A DNA stretch of 64,000 nucleotides from Natrinema sp. DC36 (GCF_020405225.1 NZ_CP084472.1:2170001-2234000); one strand, 5' to 3'. Positions 27,412-36,148 are shown, counted from the stretch's first letter. Notes: generated by a model not told the origin, from the sequence alone. Made by a program: numbers and translations.

Positions 27412-27698
27412 TCCTCTACTACCGTGTCGCTATCGGACTGACGTCCGTGTTCGGTCCCGCGCTCGAAGACGCGGTTTGCGTCGTCGGCCCGCTTCGGCGG
27501 CGTGTGGTCGACGTCGCTCATCGTTCCGTTCGTGTCGGTACTTTCGTCCGCTCCGTCAGCCTCGGTCGTCTCCGACGTGCCGCCGTCGGCGGCGACGATC
27601 GGCCCGCGGCTGAACAGCCGGCCAGCCGTCTCCCCCGTGTAGGGATTCGTATGGCTGATCTCGCCCAGTGTGTCCGTCGTATTGTCGTTTTCGCTCAT
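27408..27698 (-). CDS. 96-aa acidic protein embedded in the ilv-leu operon
   Basis: Located between ilvC and leuC; its last codon overlaps the leuC start by 4 nt, and it follows ilvC by 19 nt, so it is certainly co-transcribed. The sequence is largely disordered and Thr/Asp/Glu-rich, with two short ordered-looking motifs: [20 protein letters not shown] and [11 protein letters not shown]. These look conserved-type rather than random, and I recall similar short genes in other haloarchaeal leu operons. It may be an assembly or regulatory factor for the isomerase; no function is established. Confidence 0.75.
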   Translation of the reverse strand: MSENDNTTDTLGEISHTNPYTGETAGRLFSRGPIVAADGGTSETTEADGADESTDTNGTMSDVDHTPPKRADDANRVFERGTEHGRQSDSDTVVEE

Positions 27699-27717
27699 GG
27701 TTGCTCGGGTTGCGGTG

Positions 27718-28770
27718 TTAGTCGTCCGCCTGCACCTTGGCGGACTCCTCTTCGTCCTCGGTTTCCTCCTCCTCGGCCCAGGCGAACAGTTCGCGCAGTC
27801 GCTCGCCGACTTCCTCGATCTCGTGGTCCTTCTCGGCCTGGTTGAGCTGCGTGTAGACTGGCCGGTTGGCCTGATTCTCGGAGATCCACTCGGTCGCGAA
27901 CTCGCCGTTCTGGACCTGATCGAGCACTTCTTCCATATTCTCTCGGACGTGATCGTCGATCACGTCGTCGCCCCGGGTGAGCCCGCCGTACTCGGCGGTG
28001 TCGGAAACGGAGTCCCACATCGCGCCGAGCCCGCCCTCGTACATGAGGTCGACGATGAGCTTCATCTCGTTCATGCACTCGAAGTAGGCCATCTCGGGAC
28101 TGTAGCCGGCGTCGACCAGCGTCTCGTAGCCGGTTTTGATCAGCTGGGCGATGCCGCCACAGAGGACGGCCTGCTCGCCGAAGATGTCCGTCTCGGTCTC
28201 CTCGCGGAACGTCGTCTCGACGACGCCGGCGCGCGTACAGCCGATGCCCTTCCCGTAGGCCAGTGCGCGCTCCGTCGCGTTCCCGGTGTAATCCTGATAG
28301 ACCGCGAGCAGTCCCGGCGTTCCCTCGCCGTTCTCGTAGTTGCGCCGGACGAGATGCCCCGGCGACTTCGGCGCGATCATCGTCACGTCGACGTTTTCGG
28401 GCGGCTGAATCTGGTTGAAGTGGATGTTGAACCCGTGGGCGAACTGCAGCGTGTTCCCCGCCTCGAGTTCGGGTTCGATCTGTTCGTAGACGGCGGGCTG
28501 GACGGTGTCGGGGACCAGCACGGAGACGACCTCCGCCCGGGCGGCGGCCTCGGCCGGCGTCGCGACGGTCAACCCGTCCGCTTCGGCGGCCGACCGCGAG
28601 GATGAGTTCTCGCGCAGGCCGACGATCACGTCGACCCCGCTGTCGTCGAGGTTCTGTGCGTGTGCGTGGCCCTGGCTGCCGTAGCCCAGCACGGCCACGG
28701 TCGCGTCGTCGAGCGTCGATACGTCTGCGTCGTCGTCGTAGTAGATGTCGGTGTTGAAGTCGTCAGTCAT
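27718..28770 (-). CDS. ilvC: ketol-acid reductoisomerase
   Basis: A 350-aa class I enzyme of valine, isoleucine and leucine synthesis that converts acetolactate or acetohydroxybutyrate to dihydroxy acids with NAD(P)H. The Rossmann loop [19 protein letters not shown] is near residue 30, followed by [13 protein letters not shown]; catalytic metal ligands lie in [12 protein letters not shown] and the C-terminal knot ([19 protein letters not shown]). The glutamate-rich tail of 25 residues is halophile-type. Overlaps the ilvN stop by 8 nt. Confidence 0.95.
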   Translation of the reverse strand: MTDDFNTDIYYDDDADVSTLDDATVAVLGYGSQGHAHAQNLDDSGVDVIVGLRENSSSRSAAEADGLTVATPAEAAARAEVVSVLVPDTVQPAVYEQIEPELEAGNTLQFAHGFNIHFNQIQPPENVDVTMIAPKSPGHLVRRNYENGEGTPGLLAVYQDYTGNATERALAYGKGIGCTRAGVVETTFREETETDIFGEQAVLCGGIAQLIKTGYETLVDAGYSPEMAYFECMNEMKLIVDLMYEGGLGAMWDSVSDTAEYGGLTRGDDVIDDHVRENMEEVLDQVQNGEFATEWISENQANRPVYTQLNQAEKDHEIEEVGERLRELFAWAEEEETEDEEESAKVQADD

Positions 28771-29428
28771 TGGTAGCTGTCTCTGTGTATTGTCCGTCGT
28801 AGTTCGCCTCGTCGGCGGGCTGTCCCGTCGAATCGGAGCCGGCGGTCCGATCGGTGCCGCGAGCCAGCGCCGTCGTCCCGGTCCGGGAAATCTCCCGAAT
28901 CCCGAACTGGCTGAAGGTATCGATCGCGGCCTCGATCTTCTGACGCGCGCCGGTCACTTCGACCGTCGCCGTCTCCGGACTCGAGTCGACCGTCTTGGCG
29001 TTGTACATGTCCGCCACGGCGGCGACCTCGGCCGGTCGCTCCGCGTCGACCTTGATCAGCGCCAGTTCCCGACGCATCGCGTCGGGCTCGAGTTCGCGCA
29101 CGGAGATGACCGGCACGAGTTTGCGCAGTTGCTTTTCGACCTGATCGATTCCCGGATCGGGTTCCTCGACGACGATCGTGATTCGAGCGCGTTCGTCGTC
29201 TTCGGTCGGGCCGACGGTCAGGCTCTCGATGTTGAACTGCCGGCGCGAGAACAGCCCCGAGACGTCCGAGAGGACGCCCGGTTCGTGTTCGACCAGCGCC
29301 GAGATGACGGTGCGCCGGGGCTCGTGGGTCACCTCGATCTCCGGATCGATGCGAATGCCCTGTTTGTTGCGCCGTCCCGCGGGGGTCGGGCGCGTTTCGG
29401 GTTCGGGCCCGTCGAGACCGCGTTTCAT
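28763..29428 (-). CDS. ilvN: acetolactate synthase regulatory subunit
   Basis: A 221-aa protein with an N-terminal ACT domain ([33 protein letters not shown]) that binds the feedback inhibitor, and a C-terminal domain ([20 protein letters not shown]). It activates and controls IlvB. The ATG at 29428 is preferred to a GTG at 29437, because the latter lies inside the stem of the structure at 29430-29526. It overlaps ilvC by 8 nt. Confidence 0.92.
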   Translation of the reverse strand: MKRGLDGPEPETRPTPAGRRNKQGIRIDPEIEVTHEPRRTVISALVEHEPGVLSDVSGLFSRRQFNIESLTVGPTEDDERARITIVVEEPDPGIDQVEKQLRKLVPVISVRELEPDAMRRELALIKVDAERPAEVAAVADMYNAKTVDSSPETATVEVTGARQKIEAAIDTFSQFGIREISRTGTTALARGTDRTAGSDSTGQPADEANYDGQYTETATND

Positions 29429-29429
29429 G

Positions 29430-29526
29430 CGAAACACCCCGTGATGCGCTGAACGAAGTGAAGCGCATCTCGAGACGGCAGAGCCGTCTCGGTGTTTCGG
29501 TTGCAGTCGGACGCGGTTTGTCCGAC
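29430..29526 (-). promoter_or_regulatory. branched palindromic structure in the ilvB-ilvN gap
   Basis: Of the 100-nt gap, nearly all is self-complementary. An outer 9-bp stem (CGAAACACC at 29430-29438 with its complement at 29491-29499) encloses two hairpins: GATGCGCT/AGCGCATC (29443-29469) and CGAGACGGC/GCCGTCTCG with loop AGA (29471-29491). A third, GTCGGAC/GTCCGAC, lies at 29506-29526. On the transcript this forms a three-way junction ending one base before the ilvN ATG. It may control IlvN dosage, or be a repeat relic. Confidence 0.55.
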
Positions 29527-29528
29527 GG

Positions 29529-31349
29529 TCATAGCTGGTCCTCCGTCAGTGCGAACTGACCGTTGTCGCCGCCGCTTGGCACCATCGGGTAGACGTTGGC
29601 GTCGGGATCGATATGAACGTCGATTACCGACGGGCCGTCGTAGGCGATCGCGGCGTCGATCGTTTCGGCGACGTCGTCGTAGTCGTCGATCCGGTAACCG
29701 CTCGCACCGAAGGCCTCCGCGAGCTTGTCGAACTCGGGCATCCAGTGGTAGTCCGACGCGGAGTGACGGCCGTCGAAGAAGGCGTCCTGCCACTGTCGGA
29801 CCATGCCGATGTACTCGTTGTTGAGCACGGCGACCGTGATGTCGAGGTTCTCGCGGACGGCGACCGACAGCCCCTGCAGCGTCATCAGGAACGAGCCGTC
29901 GCCGTCGATGCAGACGACCTCCTGATCGTCGTCGGCCGCGAGTCGCGCGCCGATCGCCGAGGGCAGCCCGTAGCCCATCGTCCCGAGCCCGTGACTCGAG
30001 ACCCAGGTGCGGGGCTCGGTGTAGGTCCAGTACTGACAGGCCCACATCTGATGTTGGCCGACGCCGGTGGTGACGATCGCTCGGTCGCTCGTGGCCTCGT
30101 CGAGCGCCTCGACGACGAACTCCGGCTGGACCGGCTCGTCCTCGGGCGCGTCGTAGGCCATCGAGTAGTCGGATTTCCACTGCTGGCACTGGGCGCGCCA
30201 CTTCGTTGCTTCTGGCGCGGCGTCGACGGCTTCGGAGAGCTGCTCGACGACCGTTTCGGCGTCGCCGACCAACGGGTAGTCCGCGTGGATGTTCTTCGAG
30301 ATCTCCGCGGGGTCGATGTCGACGTGGATGAGCTCCGCGTCGGGCGCGAAGGTCTCGATCCCGCCGGTCAGCCGGTCGTCGAATCGGGTCCCGATCCCGA
30401 TCAGCGTGTCGCAGTGGGTGATCGCCATGTTGGCGTAGCCGGTGCCGTGCATGCCCGCCATCTCGAGGGAGAGTTCGTGATCCTCGGGGAACGCGCCGAT
30501 GCCGGGCATCGTGGTGATGACCGGGATCTCGTGTTCGATGGCGAACTCGCGGCAGGCCTCGCTGGCCTCGCCCTTGATGACGCCGCCGCCGAGCAACATG
30601 GCAGGGCGGTCGGCGTTCTCGATCCGCTCGGCCGCGGCCGCGACGATCTCCGGATCCGCACGTTCTTGCACCTGATAGGTGTCAGGAACCTTCGGATCGT
30701 CGGGCTCGCGGTCGGTCTCGCCGTTCGTGATGTCTTTGGGCAGGTCGACCAGGGTCGGTCCCGGCCGGCCCGCGCCGGCGAGCGCGAACGCCTCGCTGAC
30801 GTCGCTGCCGACGCGATCCGAGTCGCTCGCGAAGGTGTTGTCCTTCGTGATCGGCGTCGTGACGCCCGTGGTGTCGGTCTCCTGGAATGCATCGTTGCCG
30901 ACGAACTCCGTCGGGACCTGCCCCGTCAGCGCGAGCAGCGGATCCGAGTCCATGTCGGCGTCCGCGATGCCGGTGACGAGGTTTGTCGCGCCCGGCCCCG
31001 ACGTCGCGAGGCAGACGCCCGGCTCGCCGGAGACGATGCCGTAGGCGTCGGCCGCGTGGGCCGCGCCCTGCTCGTGGGCCATCGTCACGTGACGGATGTC
31101 CGAGTCGTAGAGCGCGTCGTAGACGGGCATGATCGCCCCGCCCTGAACGCCGAAGGCGTACTCGACGCCCGCGTTCTCGAGCGCGCGAACGACGGCTTCT
31201 GCGCCCGAGGTGACGGGATCGAGCGTCGTGTCAGCGTCGCCGGCCGCCGCGTCGTCCTCGGTGGCCGCGTCGGGTGCGGCGCTGTCTGTGATCTGGTCGT
31301 CGTCCTGTTCGTCGTCCGGTGGTGAGACCTTTGCTGCGCGTTCGCTCAT
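29529..31349 (-). CDS. ilvB: acetolactate synthase large (catalytic) subunit
   Basis: A 606-aa thiamine diphosphate enzyme making acetolactate and acetohydroxybutyrate. The N-terminal TPP-site Glu is in MAHEQGAAHAADAYG, substrate and FAD regions follow (SGPGATNLVTGIADADMDS, FQETDTTGVTTPITK), and the TPP/Mg motif GDGSFLMTLQGLSVAVRENL with NNEYIGMVRQWQ is intact. About 45 acidic residues precede the catalytic fold. A leader peptide candidate lies upstream at 31474-31560. Co-transcription with leuA is possible but the 323-nt gap suggests its own promoter. Confidence 0.94.
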   Translation of the reverse strand: MSERAAKVSPPDDEQDDDQITDSAAPDAATEDDAAAGDADTTLDPVTSGAEAVVRALENAGVEYAFGVQGGAIMPVYDALYDSDIRHVTMAHEQGAAHAADAYGIVSGEPGVCLATSGPGATNLVTGIADADMDSDPLLALTGQVPTEFVGNDAFQETDTTGVTTPITKDNTFASDSDRVGSDVSEAFALAGAGRPGPTLVDLPKDITNGETDREPDDPKVPDTYQVQERADPEIVAAAAERIENADRPAMLLGGGVIKGEASEACREFAIEHEIPVITTMPGIGAFPEDHELSLEMAGMHGTGYANMAITHCDTLIGIGTRFDDRLTGGIETFAPDAELIHVDIDPAEISKNIHADYPLVGDAETVVEQLSEAVDAAPEATKWRAQCQQWKSDYSMAYDAPEDEPVQPEFVVEALDEATSDRAIVTTGVGQHQMWACQYWTYTEPRTWVSSHGLGTMGYGLPSAIGARLAADDDQEVVCIDGDGSFLMTLQGLSVAVRENLDITVAVLNNEYIGMVRQWQDAFFDGRHSASDYHWMPEFDKLAEAFGASGYRIDDYDDVAETIDAAIAYDGPSVIDVHIDPDANVYPMVPSGGDNGQFALTEDQL

Positions 31350-31469
31350 CGATTGCCTCCCGCCGGTGTGCGGCGATCGGGTGGTGTACGGTAGTGTGTC
31401 ATCTGCTGGGGTAGTGATCGCTCGGAGAACGATGCGGATTCCGGTCCGAAGCTACGAGGTACTGAAAAT

Positions 31470-31560
31470 GGGGCTAGAACGCCCCTACAATACGAATCGG
31501 AGCGAGCGCGCTGGTGCCGACCGTGCGAACGCGAGCCGACAGGGGAGCGCGGACCGTCAT
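31470..31560 (-). promoter_or_regulatory. candidate leader ORF and terminator-like hairpin before ilvB
   Basis: On the minus strand, AAGGATTATG (about 31588-31598) resembles a TATA box some 30 nt before an ATG at 31560. It opens 28 codons ending TAG at 31474. Eight of the 28 residues are Val, Leu or Ile, with I-R-I-V just before the end. The stop lies inside a GGGGC/GCCCC hairpin (31470-31485) followed by ATTTTC. This is the layout of ribosome-mediated attenuation for a branched-chain operon. The gap 31350-31672 holds no other feature. Confidence 0.45.
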
Positions 31561-31672
31561 TACTGTCTACGTAGCTCCCTCGAGGGTCATAATCCTTACG
31601 AGTCGCATCTGTCCGTCCGATCGAGCGCGACAGCAGGGGCTCGCGGCCGGTGGCAAACGGTGAAGACATTCC

Positions 31673-32906
31673 TCAGGCGCGCACCTCCTCCTGATCCTGC
31701 TGGCGTTCGACGCCAGCCTCTTCGGCGAAGCGCTCGAGGATGTCGACGGTCACGCGGCGCTTCTCGGCCCCGTAGTCCTTGACGCGGCGGGTGACCGCCC
31801 TGACCTGCTCGTCGGTGGGGTCGAAGCCGCACTCGACGAGCCGCTCCCGGACCGAGTGGGTGCCGGTGTGTTTCCCCATGACGAGCTTGCGCTCGGCACC
31901 GACCATCTCGGGGGTCATGACGCCGGGTTCGAAGGTGTCGGAGTTTTCGATGACGCCGGCGGCGTGGATGCCGCTTTCGTGGGAGAAGGCGTTGTCGCCG
32001 ACGATGGGCTTGTTGCCCGGCGTCGCCATTCCGCTCTTCTCTTCGACGATCTCCGACAGTTCGGTGATGCGCGTCGTGTCGATCCCCGTATCGCACTGGT
32101 AGAGCGACTCGACGGCCATCACGTACTCCTCGTAGGCGGCGTTGCCGGCCCGTTCGCCGATGGAGTTGACCGACACCTGCGCCTGAGCCGCGCCGGCCTC
32201 GATACCGGCCAGCGCGTTGGCGGTGGCCAGCCCGAAATCGTCGTGCGTGTGAACGTCGACCCGCGCGTCGGTGTGGGCACAGACCTTTTCGATCATGGCC
32301 CGAAAGCGGGTCGGCGTCGCGACGCCGCACGTGTCCGGAATGTTGATCCAGTCGGTACCAGCCTCGGTGACCGCTTCGATGACCTCGAGCAGGTACTCCT
32401 CGTCGGTTCGAGTCGCATCCATCGGCGAGAACATGCAGGTCGCGCCCGCCTCCGTGATGCGTTCGACCGAGTCGACTGCGCGCTGTACGACTTCCTCCCG
32501 GGTGGCGTGCATCGAATCCTCGATCTGGACGTCGCTGGTGGACACGAACGTGTGTACCATCTCGACGCCGGAATCGAGCGCCGCTTCGATGTCACCGTCG
32601 ACGACGCGGGCTAACCCGCAGGTCGTCGAACTGGTGGACGAAGCGATATCACGAACGGCCTCGAACTCCGCGTCGGAGTTGACGGGGAACCCGGCCTCGA
32701 TGACGTGGGTTCCCATCTCGTCCAGGATGGACGCGATCTGCCGTTTGTCGTCGTAGGAAAACGATGTGCCGGGCGACTGCTCGCCGTCCCGGAGGGTCGT
32801 ATCGAAGACACGTGCTGACTCTATTTCGTCAGTGGAATCTAACGTGCCCTGGAAGAACTCGACCCCCCTGATTGGTATCAGAGGATGGGCTGTCTTGTGA
32901 AGACAT
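31673..32906 (-). CDS. leuA: 2-isopropylmalate synthase (LeuA-type), start disrupted or unusual
   Basis: A DRE-TIM metallolyase that condenses acetyl-CoA with a 2-oxo acid. Motifs are VFDTTLRDGEQSPGTSF, HTHDDFGLATANALAGIEAG, SVNSIGERAGNAAYEE and NAFSHESGIHAAGVI. At about 420 residues it lacks the C-terminal allosteric domain, so (R)-citramalate synthase is an alternative. The start is a problem: a strong TATA box (about 32934-32941) sits 30 nt before an ATG at 32906, but that ATG is one frame off. Losing one G from the G6 run at 32863-32868 would join it to VEFFQGTL. Otherwise the frame opens to an ATG at 33013, upstream of the TATA box. Confidence 0.88.
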
Positions 32907-32933
32907 TGTATCTGAACCCGAGGTGCGACGAGA

Positions 32934-32941
32934 TATATAAA
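32934..32941 (-). promoter_or_regulatory. TATA box of leuA
   Basis: On the minus strand the bases read TTTATATA, the best TATA box in the window, 28-35 nt before the ATG at 32906. It places transcription start at or next to that ATG and argues against translation from 33013. Confidence 0.65.
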
Positions 32942-32949
32942 CCTAACGC

Positions 32950-33401
32950 TGTGAGCGGCGGACAGCGGTCGCGAGCCGTGCCAGTACCGATCGGACTCGG
33001 TGCGAAACCGCACGACGGCGACGGCCTATTATCTGATGGTATCTCCTAATACTGTTTAGGCGCTCTCCAGCAATCTGCCCCGAATATCGAGTATCGGACC
33101 CCAATTATCGGCCGTTCGATCTCGTTTGCCCCGTTCGAGCGCTGGCGCGCGGTCGCCTATGGACGTTCGACCACTGCACCCATCCTTAAGTGAGGAAAAT
33201 ATGACTTGCTGTGATTTTCGGCGACGATAGTAGATATTCATCCAGCATCCGTCGATAACGGTACTGATCGACCGACAAGTGGGCGGAGTTTCCGCGGTCC
33301 TCGCGAGCATAGCACCCCGCACCGAGAGGGGACTCGAATCGACGGAACGGAGCAGTCGCGCGTGTGAGCGTTTTATGCCCGGTCGTGGTAGGACCGCGCG
33401 C
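32950..33401. other. intergenic between leuA and the ferritin-like gene
   Basis: About 450 bases without a convincing gene. The open frame 33056-33421 on the minus strand is Arg/Ser-rich and overlaps the promoter of the next gene, so I do not accept it. AT-rich patches near 33027-33055 and 33185-33240 may hold regulatory sites for leuA. TTTTATG (33371-33377) is a TATA box for the gene at 33402. No tRNA-like fold seen. Confidence 0.4.
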
Positions 33402-33857
33402 ATGACGACCGACGAGATCACCGACCTGCTAACCGGGGCGTATATCGACGAATTCGAGACCGTGATGAACTACCAGACCAACGCGATCGTCCTCGACGGC
33501 ATCCACGCCGAGGAGGTCAAGACGAGCCTCGAGGAGGACATCCAGGAGGAACTCGACCACGCGCGGATGCTCGGCGAGCGACTGAAGCAACTCGACGAGT
33601 CGCCGCCGGGGTCGGAGTCGTTCGAGGCCAACCAGCACAGCCTCCAGCCGCCCGAGGACACCACTGACGTCCAGTCGGTCATCGAGGGCGTTCTCGAGGC
33701 AGAGGAGGACGCCATCGAGACCTACCGGTCGTTGATCGAGGCCGCGACCGAGGCCAACGACCCGGTCACGGAGGACGTAGCGGTGACAATTCTCGCCGAC
33801 GAGGAGGCCCACCGAACCGAGTTCCGCGGCTTCCAGAAGGAGTTTCCGATGGACTGA
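33402..33857 (+). CDS. ferritin-like/rubrerythrin-type protein, 151 aa
   Basis: A four-helix-bundle protein with the di-iron ligand pattern: Glu in YIDEFETVMNYQ, E-x-x-x-E-x-D-H (EEDIQEELDHARML), Glu in LEAEEDAIETYR, and D-E-E-A-H in ILADEEAHRTEF. This matches the ferritin-like superfamily, without the rubredoxin domain of true rubrerythrin. It could store iron or detoxify peroxide. A TATA box 25-31 nt upstream of the ATG at 33402 gives a leaderless transcript. Acidic and soluble. Confidence 0.82.
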   Translation: MTTDEITDLLTGAYIDEFETVMNYQTNAIVLDGIHAEEVKTSLEEDIQEELDHARMLGERLKQLDESPPGSESFEANQHSLQPPEDTTDVQSVIEGVLEAEEDAIETYRSLIEAATEANDPVTEDVAVTILADEEAHRTEFRGFQKEFPMD

Positions 33858-33859
33858 GT

Positions 33860-34030
33860 CGTCGCCTTCGATAGCAACCGCGAGCGAATCCGAAGGGTGA
33901 GCGAGCGGGCCGACGACCGATGTGAAGGCTCGCGTAGCGAGCCGAAACGGAGGGAGGAGTGCTTTTGATCAACCTTTTGCCGAGTGCGGTCGCTTTGCGA
34001 CCGCACACAGAGTAAAAGGTTGGAGGCGAA
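33860..34030. repeat. palindrome-rich dispersed repeat block
   Basis: Between two genes lie a GGCTCGC/GCGAGCC hairpin with loop GTA (33927-33943), then a nested structure: outer arms CAACCTTTT (33970-33978) and AAAAGGTTG (34014-34022) enclosing a 10-bp hairpin with stem GTGCGGTCGC and loop TTT (33984-34006). I recall this type of block, with GGGAGGAGTGCTTTTGATCA before the stem, in many haloarchaeal intergenic regions. It could also terminate the ferritin-like gene. Confidence 0.6.
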
Positions 34031-34062
34031 CGTTTTTCTCGTCCGGGTTCGACGCTCGCCAT

Positions 34063-34353
34063 ATGAGCGATTTCGACCTCGACCTTCGGACCGTCGAGGA
34101 GCACATCGACGACGAACTCGAGCTCGAGGGCAGTATCATCCTTGGTTTCCTCGATGGAGAGACGCCGGACGAGGAGTGGCTCGAGGCGATTTCGAAGGGG
34201 AACGTGCTCGTGCTCAACGTCGAAGGAGACGTGAACGAACTGGCCGCGGGATTCGCTCGAGACGTCAAGGAGTCCGGCGGGAATCTCGTTCACTTCCGGG
34301 GGTTTCTGCTCGTGACGCCGCCGGGCGTGGACGTGAGTACGGAACGGCTTTAG
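34063..34353 (+). CDS. small conserved protein, 96 aa (DUF5779-like)
   Basis: It starts MSDFDLDLRTVEEHIDDELE and contains GSIILGFLDGETPDEEWLEA, then NVLVLNVEGDVNELAAGFAR and NLVHFRGFLLVTPPGVDV. The alternating strand-helix pattern suggests a small alpha/beta fold. I recall this as a haloarchaeal family of unknown function labelled DUF5779, a call made from memory. It follows the repeat block and stands alone. Confidence 0.75.
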   Translation: MSDFDLDLRTVEEHIDDELELEGSIILGFLDGETPDEEWLEAISKGNVLVLNVEGDVNELAAGFARDVKESGGNLVHFRGFLLVTPPGVDVSTERL

Positions 34354-34430
34354 AACCGAACCGAGTTGGGTTTTCACGAAGTACCGGTCGACGTGAGAGG
34401 GCATTCTGCTATCGCTGGCGACACGGAAGG

Positions 34431-34547
34431 GCCACATCCTCCCCAGCCGATTCGTTCGCGCCTCGCGGCGCTCACTGCATCCCTCGCGTGTATTTGAGCG
34501 ACGACTCGCCACTGGCTCGTCGTCGCACCGCACGCGCCACCGCACGG
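34431..34547 (+). repeat. dispersed repeat, copy 1
   Basis: It begins GCCACATCCTCCCCAGCCGA and ends CGCGCCACCGCA. The same two boundary motifs in the same orientation bracket 37607-37779, with different interiors. Inside is a CGACGA/TCGTCG stem. It contains no ORF that I trust. Conserved ends with variable middles suggest a non-coding mobile element family. Confidence 0.55.
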
Positions 34548-34576
34548 TGGTTCCCCGGTCCGAAGCGCAGACGCGC

Positions 34577-35263
34577 TCACGGTGCGGTAAACGTCAGGAA
34601 GTGACCGTCCGGATCGCGGACGACGACCTCCTCGTCCGACTCCCGCTCGAGCGAACCGATTCGATCGCGCACCGCCTCGAGCGCCGCTGCCGGGTCGTCT
34701 GTCTCGAATCCGAGGTCGACGTGGACGCCCCCCCGGGCGTCGGCGATTCCGAGGTGAGGTTCCCAGAGCTCGAGGGCCATCGGCCCGTGGAGTCTGACGC
34801 GCTTGCGGTCGTCGCCTTCGTCGACAGTTTCGAATCCGAGATCCTCGTAGAAGGCCTGCGCGCGCTCGAGATCCGCGACCTCGAGGACGACCTCGAAGAT
34901 GCCGTCGATTCCCGGCCCCGCGACGTCCTGCTGGCCGAGTTCGACGCAGTTGCCGTCGGGATCGTACAGGTAGAGCGACCGGGAGGGGCCGAAGCGCGCC
35001 TCCTCGAGGTCGTAGTCGTCGTCGAGGCGGTCCCACCAGTCGTCGTACTCAGATTTGGGGATCGAGAACGCGAAGTGCGTGTGGAGCCCGCCCCGCGGGA
35101 GCGCCGCCGGTCGTCGGAGCACGAGATCGGTGTCGCCCGCCGCGAAGACGAGTTCGTTCGCCCCGCGCTCGCGCCCCGTCAGTCCCAGGGTCTCCTCGTA
35201 GAACGTCCCCGCTGCCTCGAGGTACTTGGCCTCGAGAGCGAGCCAGGCGAGCCCGGTTAGCAT
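34577..35263 (-). CDS. two-domain VOC (glyoxalase/dioxygenase fold) protein
   Basis: A 228-aa protein with two vicinal-oxygen-chelate modules. The first runs LAWLALEAKYLEAAGTFYEE to SLYLYDPDGNCVELGQ, the second EVVLEVADLERAQAFYEDLG to VVRDPDGHFLTFTA. Metal ligands of such enzymes are His and Glu on each module; H in GGLHTHFAFS and Glu in CVELGQ are candidates. Substrate unknown; related proteins act on catechols, methylglyoxal adducts or antibiotics. The ATG at 35263 is preferred to the one at 35290 because LTGLAWLAL begins the first strand. Confidence 0.85.
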   Translation of the reverse strand: MLTGLAWLALEAKYLEAAGTFYEETLGLTGRERGANELVFAAGDTDLVLRRPAALPRGGLHTHFAFSIPKSEYDDWWDRLDDDYDLEEARFGPSRSLYLYDPDGNCVELGQQDVAGPGIDGIFEVVLEVADLERAQAFYEDLGFETVDEGDDRKRVRLHGPMALELWEPHLGIADARGGVHVDLGFETDDPAAALEAVRDRIGSLERESDEEVVVRDPDGHFLTFTAP

Positions 35264-35365
35264 ACGTGACCGTACGCGCGGGAAGTGCAAAGTATGTTGG
35301 CTGCTCCTTGCTCGAGCGCGGCCGACCGCCGAGGTTTATGCAGCGACGGCCCGTAGGATGGCGGT

Positions 35366-36049
35366 ATGACTTCCCGCGTCGACGAACGCGAAACCGAGTA
35401 CCGCGAGATCGACCGCTTCGAGAACGGCGTCGGCTGGATCGCCCACCCCGACGAACGGATGCAACGCGCGAGCCACGCCCTCGCGGTCGACGGCGAGGTC
35501 TGGGTGATCGACCCGGTCGACGCCGAGGGGATCGACGACCTGTTCGCCGAGTTCGGCGACGTGACCGGCGTCGTCGTCACGCTCGACCGGCACAAACGCG
35601 ACGCGGCGGCGGTCGCGGACCGCCACGACGTCCCCGTCTACCTCCCCGAATTCTTCGACGGCGTCACCGAGGACATCGACGCCGCGGTCGCTCGCTTCGA
35701 CGACGAACTCTCCGATACCGGGATCCGCGCCATCACGGTCGTCGACAACCGCGTCTGGCAGGAAGTCGCCCTCTACAACCCGGCCGACGGGACGCTCGTC
35801 GTCCCCGAAACGGTCGGGACGGTGGCGTTCTTCCGAGCCGGCGACGAGGAACTCGGCGTCCATCCGATGTTGCGACTCACTCCGCCGCGAACGCCTCTCC
35901 GCGGCGTCGCACCCGAGCGCGTGCTCGTCGGCCACGGCACCGGCGTGATGGCGGACGCCGCGCGCGTCCTCGAGACCGCGCTCGCCAGCTCCAGAAAAGG
36001 TGCGCCACGGTTGTACGCTACCACGGCCCGGGAGCTGCTTCCAGTGTGA
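35366..36049 (+). CDS. metallo-beta-lactamase-fold-like protein lacking the HxHxDH motif
   Basis: A 227-aa protein in which the order of strands mimics an MBL fold: HALAVDGEVWVIDPVDAEGI, then GVVVTLDRHKRDAAAVADRH where the metal-binding HxHxDH loop would be, then VPVYLPEFFD and the late RVLVGHGTGVMAD. Only H-K-R-D remains of the metal motif, so a zinc hydrolase activity is doubtful. Possibly a structural or redox-type relative. The family name is inference from pattern only. Confidence 0.65.
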   Translation: MTSRVDERETEYREIDRFENGVGWIAHPDERMQRASHALAVDGEVWVIDPVDAEGIDDLFAEFGDVTGVVVTLDRHKRDAAAVADRHDVPVYLPEFFDGVTEDIDAAVARFDDELSDTGIRAITVVDNRVWQEVALYNPADGTLVVPETVGTVAFFRAGDEELGVHPMLRLTPPRTPLRGVAPERVLVGHGTGVMADAARVLETALASSRKGAPRLYATTARELLPV

Positions 36050-36148
36050 ACTACCCCGGTCTACTCGCCGCCTTCGGCCGCTCCGTGAGAGCGGGGACGT
36101 GGCACCCTGACCGCTACCGCTAAACTCCCGGCCACCCAAAAGGGCCCT

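Noticed and set aside
29613-31325. 570-codon open frame antisense to ilvB
   Set aside because: Shadow of a high-GC gene; no motif, rich in Val/Asp/Arg repeats. IlvB motifs are decisive.
33056-33421. 121-codon frame upstream of the ferritin-like gene
   Set aside because: Basic, Ser/Arg-rich, spans the promoter and first codons of the next gene; no haloarchaeal composition.
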